In this document: positions 39,625-50,492 of the stretch, one piece after another | Layout: each line of letters starts with the position of its first letter | Position numbering within the stretch: position 1 is the first letter of the stretch | DNA from: Fagopyrum homotropicum | Lineage: Eukaryota > Streptophyta > Magnoliopsida > Caryophyllales > Polygonaceae | Length of the DNA stretch: 64,000 nucleotides | Direction: 5' to 3' | Assembly: GCA_033239125.1 (NCBI GenBank) | Contig: BSWB01000001.1 | Coordinates: 27,617,501-27,681,500 of the forward strand | The notes under the pieces: model-generated | Told to the model about the DNA's origin: nothing | Seen by the model: only the letters and a program-made list of their open reading frames with translations | Databases searched by the model: none | Translations under genes and position numbers: made by a program

Positions 39625-41404
39625 TCATTTTCTATGCCCTGAAGAGGCCATGAGAACTGCAACCGCGACAATGAACATAAATAGCATGCTTATGAGTAGT
39701 ATGTACGTTCTTTTCGAAGATTTCCTGTACTCCCCGAATAACAATATTCCCCAAAATGTGCTCACAAGTGGAAGTGCCTGCAACAAAAACACTTGTTCTC
39801 TAAGTATTGTGATTTCAAAACGTTGCTGTCATGCTTCACTTAAATAAAACCAACCTGAACAGCATCAGCAGCTGCATAGCCCGCTGCCTGGCCACCCATG
39901 AACTGAAGGCCGTTGCCAAACCCACAAAGGAGACCGGCTAAAAATGCCCAGCCTCTTCCATCCCAATCCGCGAGGTAAGCTCTGAACGACGACTTTGGTA
40001 GGTTCAAAACCGGGTGATAAAGAAAGCCGATGTTCAAGATGACTGCAAGTATGAAACAGGAGACTGAAAAGTAGAAGAAAGCAGTGTAAACCACCAAATG
40101 AGGGACCCCTTCTTTTAGAAAGTGCCATTGGTCATTTGTGGCCAAGTTGAATGCCGGAGAGAACATAGAGAAGCATACACCAGCAAAGACGGTTATTGAC
40201 AGCCCAATCCACATGTTCTTACCAAAAACCTGCCAAACAATGACCATTTTGCTATTGACACTTAACAAAATTATCCACATTTAGGATTTATGTAAATATT
40301 TTAGCTTATATGCCTTTATGGATCTTCTCTCCTCTAGTTCAATCAGGAAGTCAGCAGTCCCAAACTCGGCCTTGGATGCACTAGCTTTTCCCTCTATATC
40401 ATCAGCAACTTTTCTGTCAAAGTAGAAAATGACAGCATGACTACAACTACAAGCATAAGATTATTAATTAGACAAAATAACTGCCCGGAAATATGAAGTT
40501 GAGTACTTGGAAGTGTCTTTGTTATCGAGTTTTTTTCTGTTGTCAGATGTATTAGATGAGTGCACAGCAGAGGCAATGCAAACTGCAATGAGGAAGCAGG
40601 CGACGCCGGGGAAAAGAATCTTGGCATTATTTATTCTGTCATCAAGGAAGTAGTTTAATGTGGTGCCTGTAAGAAAGCACGAAGAGGGACGGAAACATGA
40701 GCGGTCAAATTTGCTAACTAGATCTTTTACCATATCTACTATAGTAAGAGTACCCATAGCATAAACGCATTTAGTAATTATAACTTTAATAGAGTAATAG
40801 TGGTAAGTCAACTAGAAAGGTAAAAATTAGAGGAGTCTATAAAACAAAAGCTCATAAAAAAAAAAGCCTACTTCACCAAAATTTTTCAACATGAGCACAG
40901 TGGAGTAACAATTGCATACAAATCTACAAAGAAAAAAAATACCTATAACGACTGTGATACTTGCAGTCATCACCTCGACAACAGAAAGGCCAACAAAAGC
41001 CCATGCATATTGAGTAGATAGATTTCCGAGGCTGAGAACAACACCACCAGCCATGGCAAACATAACTGATGGCCAATTATCCTGCATTATTTACAAAGTT
41101 CAGTAACCATTCAATCAAAAACATAAGATCAGCAACCAAGAAGATTACTATTAAAATGATCCCTTGCCTGAGTTAGTTGGGTTAAGAAATTTGGCATGTC
41201 GGGCTTGCTATCTCCGATCTGACCGAAGGTCAAGGCTATGATGACAGCAGCCAAGAGATTTGTGATTGAATAATCAAGATAAGTGTGTTGAGGAAGTCGG
41301 CCTCGCCTTTCGAGTAAAGTGAGAACAGCAGGCCATGTACCCAAGAAGAAGAGAGCAAGCAGCATACATCCTATTGCTCCTCCCTTGCTCTCAACCACAT
41401 ACAT
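39625..41404 (-). CDS. UPS: Ureide permease (UPS family)
   Basis: Six coding exons: 41404-41168, 41081-40943, 40666-40507, 40413-40314, 40229-39855 and 39777-39625, with agreeing phases, giving 387 residues. Start MYVVESKGGAIGCMLLALFF; conserved blocks DYSITNLLAAVIIALTFGQIG, SLGNLSTQYAWAFVGLSVVE, TLNYFLDDRINNAK and CGFGNGLQFMGGQAAGYAAA match plant ureide permeases. About ten hydrophobic segments predict a plasma-membrane protein. The family imports allantoin and other oxo-heterocycles such as uracil with protons. Two introns (41167-41082 and 40313-40230) start with GC, in CAG/GCAAGG and AAG/GCATAT contexts, instead of GT. A non-coding leader exon probably lies upstream, since an acceptor-like TTTTTCAG ends 44 bases before the ATG. 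Numbering as UPS1 or UPS2 is not possible by eye. Confidence 0.93.
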
Positions 41405-42337
41405 CTTCAACCCAGAGAGTAGATCAACAAAGGGACCCAAATGACTCCTGAAAAACAATTATAAATCTAGTAATCACCTTAGGATTCAGCCTAATCATCT
41501 GATTAAACAGATTCAAAATCCATATCAAATCATGAAAACAAACCAAACAAATAGTTTTTCTTGAATTTCTAATATGGAAGGATGAAAATTTCCAAATTCC
41601 TCTTCCATGAAAAGTCAGAATATCAAGAGAAGAAGCAAGTGAGCAAATGAAGGAAGACAGCCAACCTAATTACCGAACAATCAATTGGATATTAAAAAAC
41701 TAGCGGTTGGTGACCCAATAATGAAAAGTGAAAAGACATCAAAATTGCACTAACCCTTTTGCGAGGAGGAATCTTTAGAACAGAGCTTTGCAGCACTTGT
41801 TGGAGAGATAGGAGATATGATTTGCCGTAGGTAGTTGGTTAAATGATCATGGATTCTTGGAGATTCTCACTGGAATTAAAAAAAGGAATATACAGTTGTA
41901 TTTGACCATTCAATTTCAATCCCAGCTGAACGCAGCTGGAAACTAAAGTATCGCTAAAAATATTATCAGCGTTAAATAATGGAATAGGAAGGAGATCATA
42001 ATTGACCGTCGTAGGCATTAAAGCGCACATGAATGTGACGTCTGTCCACGCCACCCACTAAAGATTCCCCTAGTAGCACTCGTGCATCAGAATGACGATA
42101 TTTCAAAATTATATTTTACTTGTTCGTCGGTCTCAAGTTGCATAAATAATTATCCGCGATTCATGAACAGCAATATATTTAAAGCAAATTATGGGATTTA
42201 TATTCACGGTTCATCATCAATCAAATTGTGTCGTATATGATGTAACTGGCTACGGTTCATCAAGTTTGACTCTTTATGCAATGTGAAACGTAAATACAGA
42301 TAGCAGGATTTTTTTTTAAAAATATTACAAAATGAAA
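41405..42337. other. Ureide permease leader and promoter region
   Basis: The acceptor CTTTTTCAG-like site (minus strand, 41448-41455) implies an intron in the 5' UTR and a leader exon near 41750-41830. No other gene is seen. Confidence 0.4.
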
Positions 42338-42409
42338 GGGGCATTCCGAGAATTGAACTCGGGACCTCTCGCACCCTAAGCGAGAATCATACCACTAGAC
42401 CAAATGCCC
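42338..42409 (-). tRNA. trnP-AGG: tRNA-Pro (AGG)
   Basis: A 72-base cloverleaf on the minus strand: acceptor GGGCATT pairs with AATGCCC, the anticodon loop CTTAGGG carries AGG, the T arm is CCGAGTTCAATTCTCGG and the discriminator is C. It lies between the ureide permease and erlin genes. A T-run follows on its strand (near 42310-42318). Confidence 0.95.
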
Positions 42410-42669
42410 TATTGCTGTCAAAAAGTCTCTTATTACAAAACCATGGACAAAATTACATAGAAGAAAAGACTTGCATCTCACGTGTGACGTAAAATTACTG
42501 ATCTATTCTACTATACTCTACTTATTAGTGTATACGCCAAGAAGAACAGGTAATCCCATCGTAATTTCCAGTGTTAAGCTGCAAAAGTTTCCGCGAATAT
42601 ATGCATTACTTCAAACTTCCAATAAGTTGCTAATAATGATAGTGATACTAAATTACCAATGAAGAGAAT

Positions 42670-45600
42670 TCAGGTTTCCAATTCTGATTTAGCATGGGTA
42701 TCTTGCAGGAAGCTCCCAATCAGCTTCTGGTCAAAAATCATGCCAGGTAACTGCAAAATTAAGGCTGCCATGAGACATCAACGTGAAATGCACAAGACAG
42801 GTTTGTCCTTGAAGATTTACATGTCGAGTATACCTTGTTTCCATAGAAAATTTTTGAGTTATTAGCTATGGATTCAATGAATCTGAGCTCAAGATACTGA
42901 GGGCTCAGAAGAACCTTGTTAGCTTCGGCTTCTTTCATTGTTCTGAGCACATGAATAGGTTGCAGGCTTTGGTCAATACAGCAAATGGAATCAAGACATT
43001 GATTGGATTTACCGGGACATGAAAAATATAAAGATATTTACCTGTAAGCATTAGCATCAGCCAAGCTTTTCTCTCGCGCAAGGTAAATTTCATTCTCAAT
43101 CTGTTGCATCATTTTTGTGCTTTCTCTCTCTGTAAGTTTTTGCTCCATTATGATCCTGCTTACATTGGCATTCTTCTCTGCTTCGGATATGGCCATCTTC
43201 TTTTGTGTCTCTGCCTCTCTCTCTGCAACCTTCTGCTTCTCTATAGCTACGAAAGCCTGAATGGTATGTTAAAGTTTAATCACAAGCTAATTGACCTTCA
43301 TTTTAGTAACCCTTCAATCCAAAAAGAATATTTAAAGCAAGCGAAACATTTTGATGACTAATCTAAAATCTACAAATAGATTAAGCTTGAAAATCTGTGA
43401 TAGACAAAAGTACCTTAGTACGTTCCTCCTCCATCTGTTCAAAATTATATCTTATACTTTCGGGAATGACAGGTTTTGTGACTCGCACACTAAGTATTTC
43501 AATACCCGGAGCATAACGAGTGCAGTCACCCTGGAGAGCTTCTTTCATCGTCTCGTCAATCTAAAATGTAGTGCCATATCAAAAAAAAGTGAGGACAGCT
43601 TCCTTCATGGTGTCCTCTAATTTTAGATACACTGTCCAATACCGAAAGAAAGTAAAGCAACATTCCACATCTATTATACTAAGAGGAAAAGAAGAAAGGA
43701 CAAAAGTAATGCTTTACAAAGGAGCAAATCTAATGATGTACACAAAAGCTCAATATGTCACAAAACCTACATCCATGAAGAGGAAAATATAAGTGGAATG
43801 GGGAAAGGATAGGCTTAAGACACTTTTTGGAATGAATAAAACCTGTTAAAATTGTTCAATGACTCAATGGACCTATCTACAACAAGCTGTGTGCAAGCTT
43901 GAATGCTTGGAGATTGGATAAGTACATTATAATAAAGAAGAAAAGAAAAATAATTATTTAAACTGACTCTGATCAACTAGTTTTTCATTTTATTTTAAAG
44001 GAACTAGTTTTTTTGTTACCTGATCAAACTTGTCAATATACACTTGCTGCAGAGAATGTGAACTGCAAAACTGATTGATCTCATGGTGAATCTTGTCATA
44101 TATCCACGTGTTATCGTAATGAAGACCGTAGTTGAGAAGTGTGTCATAAACGTAATCTTTGCGGAGGCGATTCACTACCTAAGGGACATTTCAGTGTTAA
44201 AACTTCAAACTAATAAAAATGACGGGTTGCAGAATACCTGATCTCAACCTTTTGAAGTAGATCATGACACTGCCTTTCATTTTAAAGTATTAGAAATGCA
44301 CAATTCATTTTAAGTATTAAAAATCCGAACGCTGACCTCAACCCTTTTAAAGTAGATCATGACACCGCCTTTTGTGCCACATGGAATATCTAGAACCTGT
44401 TAGTGTTCAATACGTGAAGTCAATTAATCTTTTGTTCATAACATGGTTTAGCTGATTCAATGTGAACGAAGTTGCAGATTGTAGAATACCTGATCTGTTT
44501 GAAGTGTCACTTGAATAGGTTCATAATGAGTTAAAAATGGCAGCTTCCAGTGGAAACCTAATGCCAGAAACAATGTCAAATGGTTCAGAATATTTTTGAA
44601 AGCGAAGGCCTACTCTTGAAACGAAGTAGACAAAAGTATACCTGGATCAGTGATTTCCTTAAGAAGTGCGCCACCTTTCCAGTAGACACCAACATGGCCT
44701 TCTGGCACTTGATGTAACATAGTGAAGCTACTTGTTGGCATAGATGAGATCTGTCAAATCAACATACCATAATGGCTGTTCTGAGTTCTGACTACACTTT
44801 AGCTGATAACCAATCATAAGCGGAGTAAGTAAAATATTAAATAAAAAAAACTCTAGTCCATTCCAAGTAATCCCAGAAACAAATTCAGCCAATGCAAGAT
44901 ACACTGCTAATGATCTAACGCATAGATTAATATCAAAATGCAAAAAAGTACTCAAAGTGCTTAGGTTCCTCACCTTATAACAGATCATAGCAGTTCATTA
45001 ACCAAACAGTTAACTGGAAAATTGGACTGGGTTGGAACATTCAACATCACTTAAGATTTCGATAACACATTCCTGTAATACAGCAATTTATTTAACTGAT
45101 CCTCGTGTAAGTTAATCACAAAGTCATCTAGCTCCCTGGTCCACTCTTACAATATCATATTCGATACTAAGAATCTAGCAATAGGTAAAATATTGTACTC
45201 TTAACGAAGTTCTGAAAATCTACAAATCTATAAGTACGAAACTCATGCAGCTATACGTGAGTGTTTAGTGTTGGGAATATTGCGACTTACCTAAGTATGT
45301 ATAATATATTGTATATTTACCATCACCCACAAAAATACTAAGTCTGTAACTTCGTATATACCGTAAGATATTCAAGAGCATTATACAAAGATGTGAATAA
45401 TTTTGTTGTTCTCACCACACTCCTCTACGATTGCACAATTACCCACTCATTTTTGTGGAGAAACTTACTAACTATCAGTTGATCGATACCAAATGACTTT
45501 CTATACCATCAAGTTATACTAGAGATACTCTCTAAATGAGAATTTTAGATTAGACCACAAGCATCACTTATTTACTAGGTCCACCTAATTCTAGAATTAT

Positions 45601-46152
45601 CAACCATAATTATCTCAAAATTCCAGTCCACTATCTTAGTTTCAATTTGGAGGATATGAATTAGTTCAACATTTATTTATAACTGATTTTGATCCAAGCT
45701 GAAAACGATAACAGAAAATCATGCGGAATCAAACTTGGATCAACAACTAAAGAGAGAGAAAGGAAATTCGCAGATCATACATTGCACAACCAACCAAAGG
45801 AATAAACCTAAAAACATAAATCGATCAAGAGATGAATGAGATACAAAACAGCCAATTCAATAAAATGCCAAGATCTACGACGGAATCGAATTGCAACGGC
45901 AGAAGGGAGCGAAACAGGAGTCTCCCGGTAGAACAAAATCATGCATTCCAAAAACTAAAAAGGAATAAACCTAAACACAAAACTGATAACAAAAAAGAAA
46001 AATCAAATGATCTTATACAGAGAAAGAGAATTAACCATGGAGAAAGCGACTATGAGGAAGAAGGCGAGAGGGAAGAGAGCGTTGATAGAGCCGGGTGGAG
46101 GTTGCGGAAGAGCCGTTGGACGGGGCGCGTGCTGTTGCGATTGAGGATCCAT
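42670..46152 (-). CDS. ERLIN: Erlin-like SPFH/prohibitin-domain ER membrane protein
   Basis: Nine coding exons: 46152-46036, 44750-44642, 44557-44490, 44396-44337, 44178-44020, 43560-43414, 43256-43042, 42942-42834 and 42750-42670, all GT-AG with agreeing phases, giving 354 residues. The N-terminus is proline-rich (PTALPQPPPGSINALF) with one membrane segment (LFPLAFFLIVAFSM). The SPFH domain follows: VPEGHVGVYWKGGALLKEI, YEPIQVTLQTDQ, DIPCGTKGGVMIYFKRVE, then HHEINQFCSSHSLQQVYID. A long coiled coil rich in AEKNANVSRIIMEQKLTERE comes next, and LELRFIESIANNSKIFYGNK matches the oligomerisation end of erlins. In animals erlins form ER cholesterol-rich complexes with roles in ER-associated degradation; the plant role is inferred. 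Intron 1 is long (about 1.3 kb). Confidence 0.93.
44243..44277 (-). repeat. Partial duplicate of erlin exon 4 with a donor site
   Basis: Thirty-five bases copy the 3' end of exon 4 (44337-44372; MIYFKR coding) with a few changes. They run straight into GATCAGGTATTCTGC, which resembles the donor end of exon 3. It lies in intron 4, between exons 4 and 5. Confidence 0.7.
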
Positions 46153-47400
46153 AGCGTATTCAGTTTAGCTGTTTAGGCAGTGGAACTGGGGTTTGCGATT
46201 TGCGACCCAGTTTTGTTACCAATATATTACATAGCAACTTTAGCAAGGGAAGTGGCTGAGAAAATAATAATTAAAAAAAAAGAAAATGCTGTTATGTGTT
46301 TGGCGCGCTAGCAGGTCCGTTTTGGAATTTGCGCTAGCAGGTCGTTGGAAGTTTCGCCGAACCGGATATTTAGATAGTTTTGTAGAAAAAAATAACTTGT
46401 TGGGCCGTTGGCCCATTTTGCACGGTTGACTAACAAAAGCAACGATCTGCTACCACATTACCCGTGCTATATATACCACTTCTACGTCTACGATAAACGT
46501 AGGCGTAATAAAAATAAAATAAAATTTTACCTTATTACGCCTACACATTGTATAGACGTAGTAAGTTTTCCTTCATTTCCCAAACCAAATGTATGTTATA
46601 GACTACTACGCATGGGGTATGCGCACTGTACTACGACTACACATCCATCATGCGTAGTCGTAGCCATTTTCCTTTATTTTTTGAACGAAATGAGCTTGTT
46701 GTTAAGACTACGCATTGCGTACGCATAGTCGGGGTATGAATAGATGTTTCACGTGGTACGAATAGCAATCTCGCAACAATCTTTTTGCATTAGAATGTTA
46801 ATAATTTACTCTTTTTTTTTTGAGGGGATATTAATATTTTACTAGTTTAACTTTTTTATGCCATGTCCAGCTATTTTTCAAAATTAAATTTATCTGAATA
46901 TTATATTTTTATTTAATATGATTAAATATCCAATTCACTAATTAATTCTATTAGATTTAAAATAACAATAATAATTAAGTAAATAAATATCAGAAGAAAA
47001 AAAATAAATTTCGTTATTTTTGGAGATTAAACAAAACTATCAAATCTAAAATAAAATTGAATTTGTTAGATTGAAGTAGAAAATTATAACAAAATAAAAT
47101 AATCAGTTAAACAAAATTAAAATTTAACTAAATAACAATGCAATAATAATACAGATTTTGACATTAATCCTCAAACCACAAAACGTTATTTTAGCAAAAG
47201 TGTAGTCCATTTAGTATCTACTAGTTATAATTCATGCCCCTTGTATAGTATTCTAGGTCAAGTGTTGGTCCAAGTTCTATTATAGTATAGTATGTAGTAT
47301 AAAATATCTTAATTTAAACAATAAAAAACTATAATAATTTTGTTAAGATCTAAGTTGTTGTAAATGTATTCTAAGCACCAAATGATTTAAATATATCTTA
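46153..47400. other. Erlin promoter side and intergenic DNA with hairpins
   Basis: No gene is seen. Bases 46153-46250 would be the erlin leader and core promoter (minus strand). Hairpin-forming TACG-rich sequence spans 46482-46730, and the rest is AT-rich. Confidence 0.5.
46482..46730. repeat. Three TACG-rich hairpins
   Basis: Arms 46482-46511 and 46532-46561 are imperfect inverted repeats sharing CTACGTCTA and GTAGGCGTAATAA. CTACGACTAC at 46631 pairs with GTAGTCGTAG at 46654. GACTACGC...GCATAGTC forms a third hairpin at 46706-46730. This may be a decayed foldback MITE; no target-site duplication was found. Confidence 0.7.
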
Positions 47401-49050
47401 ATTTAGAATATTAGAATAAATTTTTATTTAATGAATGAATATTATTATATTTTCGGTTTGATGAGGTGTCTTCACAAACAAACAACATGTTATGATGATG
47501 TGTTTGATAAGTCCAAAATATGTCCTTCAAGTCATCATTTGTATGTTTTTCATACCTCATTTGGTTTGGTTGGTTTGGTTTGTGTTCATATAAATGAACA
47601 AGTTCTTTCTATAGCATATGATAATGACTACTTTGGTTTATTTCGTATTTCAGACGTTCAATGTGAAAAATGAGCAGAAATGATGAAAAATGCTAGAGTA
47701 CGAGTTTTCATCCTCTGTGAGGTCAAGAACATCATAAAAGACATGTATATCAACTGAGGATTGAAGTTCCAATGTGGAATCGTGTTGAAAAATGAAGACT
47801 TGAAGAACCTTTTGAAGATCATTGACGTTGGTACCATTTTATGACGACATCTGGTAGATTCCAGATTTCGACCATCTTCCCTTCTTGGATAAACGTGCGA
47901 ATTGAAAAGTTGCAGAGCTTCAAAAGATCTTCGAAATTAGTATTCATGGGTCTTGTGGTTCCAATCAAAGCAACAGGAAAGTTAGTTTTACTAAAATGTT
48001 GAAAAGTTGTCACAAGCTGAAACGACATGCAAACAACCAGCCTACAACCGTTTGTTAGCCATTTCATCGTCGCTATTTTAACAAAATTATATTTTCTCCT
48101 ATGTTATCTTATGTTTATGGGTAGGGCTTCTTATTTACGCTCTAGGGTTTGTTGTAAACATTATATATAGACTTTTCTAGATCAGATGATAGGTGTGACG
48201 CATCCCACCTTAGGGTGGAGGAGTCTCCCGGGTTTCAAGATTCCAAATCTGCGCCGCTATCACAGTAGAGTTAAATTTCCTTTTCCTTTGTTCTTTATAT
48301 ATTTTTCAGCTTTGATATTTATAAAAGTCTTCGCTTTTATTATGTCTCGTTGATTTTTCTTGATCTAAGGATTGTATTATCTCTATAATGGTTTGATGTA
48401 TTATTGCATATATGTTTGTGAATTGAGATTGTGATATTGATTCTTTTCAGAGTGCTTCATTTCTACTTTTTATTTACCATCGAAAGAAGTTTTGTTCATA
48501 AAAGTTTTAGATAAAACAACTGAAGATCCACAAACGAAAGACATTTATTGGATTTATTGAAAAGAACTTGGTTTTGAGAGTAGCGTTTTATCACTACCTC
48601 GAGGATTTCTAACTATCGTAGAAAGTTTTAGTATTTGTACCTGTTTATAGTTGAAGAGATAAAAACGAAGTTTGTTAATGGTCTTTTCTAGATTTATAAG
48701 TTTTTTTAATGAGTTTTTCTATACTTGCCGATCCGTTGGATTGAAAGATACGCGAGTTGGAAACCAAGGTCTTTGTTTGTCTATGTCAAATGTTATTTTA
48801 GATGGTTACCTACTTTATTCATATATCAATGTTCATAAATTTCATATATGTAATATTATTTTAATTCATTATAGTGAGGATTTTTGTTTCCTTAAATCAC
48901 CTCTCTCCTTATTTCTTATCCTTAAAAATCATTGTTTTCTTGTTTACTCGTACCTTCACAAAGACAGATTTTTCCTATCCCATTCTCTTTCTATTTTACT
49001 TTGCATAATTTCTATCATATATATCCAAACAGACGCGGTCCTTGTAAATT
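47401..49050. other. Unassigned intergenic DNA
   Basis: Open frames occur (47431-47673 plus, 47819-48067 minus, 48672-49265 plus) but none resembles a known protein, and the 197-codon plus-strand frame overlaps LINE remains on the other strand. The composition of 48110-48660 resembles retroelement leader or LTR sequence, but no repeat partner is in the window. Confidence 0.4.
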
Positions 49051-49059
49051 CGATGTCCG

Positions 49060-50018
49060 GATATACTACATTCGATCTCGTGATACTTTTGGGGAGGTTC
49101 TTGCTACCATTCGGACACCCACTACAACTCATTGTACTTAGCCCTTTGAGACCATTTTTTTTCTTCTTGATCCATCAATCGGGATTCCTCTCGCTCCAAA
49201 AATGCCGTTGTTCCAACAAATTACCACTCATGTCTCCCTTATTCAGCCGCCACAAATCTTCTTGAACCTAGGATAACCTATGATGAACATTCCAAAAAAT
49301 ACGTTTGTTCCACCCGAGCAGATCTTGCATACAATGGGTAGATTTCACTGGAACATACCTATACAAACAGTTTAAAGGATTAACCCATGCATTGCCGACC
49401 ACTTCCTCACATCCATCATACGCCGCAGAAAGGGATTCGAAGCTCAAAGTGGGTCGGATGTTGCCTTGTTTGACGCATATCACCTTCTGTTTCCTTTCTA
49501 AATGGGTATTCACTGATTCGAACATGATCAAACCCTACACGATCCCAATGAATAATTGTGACCCTATCAAATCTATCACACCACTCCTCATTAGCAACAC
49601 CATAATCCAGTTGCTCTTGAATAAATTATAGTCCTATAATACCGCATGTGTAGCAGAAGTTCGGAAGACGTTCGTATCGCAACTCAACCCATATATTCCC
49701 ATGCCCAAAGTTCAAGATTAGACCTCATTTAAGCGGTTCCAATATATTGGCCATAACTCGGATGTAAAGGAAGTCTTGACATATAAACTGATATGCATTC
49801 TCAGTATCTAACAAACCACCAAAGACCCCTCCAATACTACGTGTCGTGGTCATATCCATAGCCTCTACCGAAAGATCATAAACCCGGACCCAAAAAAGTA
49901 GACGATCGAAAACTATCCAAGATGGTTGCTCAAATCCCGTAATTTCAAAAGCAAGTAACGACTTATCAAACGACCAAGGTCCGCCCTTCATAACTCGCTC
50001 TCTATCCGCAACTGTCAC
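49060..50018 (-). pseudogene. LINE-type retrotransposon remnant
   Basis: On the minus strand the remnant begins with a DUF4283-type region (ERVMKGGPWSFDKSLLAFEI, then PSWIVFDRLLFWVRVYDL) and a knuckle start (RYERLPNFCYTCG near 49660). It then passes to LLGWNKRIFWNVHHRL (49360-49270) and, in another frame, AFLEREESRLMDQEEKKWSQ (49215-49150). These last blocks normally lie after the endonuclease and before the reverse transcriptase, so the endonuclease is deleted and the reverse transcriptase is absent. Frameshifts and stops are frequent. The upstream end may reach about 50430, just before the hydrolase gene. Confidence 0.7.
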
Positions 50019-50492
50019 AAACTAAATCACAAACAAATTCTGAAATAATTCCCGGAATTGGAAACCGTTGGGAAGACGCCACGCTCCCTTCATCGTGGAG
50101 CGAAGAACGTAAGATATATACAGTTCGTAGAGTCGGAGTCGTGTGCATACAAGCACATATACGTATTAAGTACAAGCCATCACAATGATCACATAAAACA
50201 CGTAAGGTTTTATCTAAAACCAATTGACAATGGGAAGGATAAGCAACCGACGTTATATAATAGGCACGTAATGGACAAATATTTCGATGTAAAAACTTAG
50301 GGAGTGGTTTTTGCGTAATATACAATGATCCACCGATCAACGGCAAGGATAATGTCCACGGTGGCCCGTGGGCCTCAAAATCCAATTTGAATGGACGAAG
50401 GCAAAATCCGCCAACGTGGGGTGCTCTCCACTTCAATCTTCACTTTCCCGTTCCATCTTCGTCTCTGACACTCCTCTGCGCTGCCGTCGACC

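Noticed and set aside
48672..49265. Plus-strand open frame of 197 codons
   Set aside because: Its translation is hydrophobic and repeat-free with no family resemblance, and it overlaps LINE remains on the other strand.
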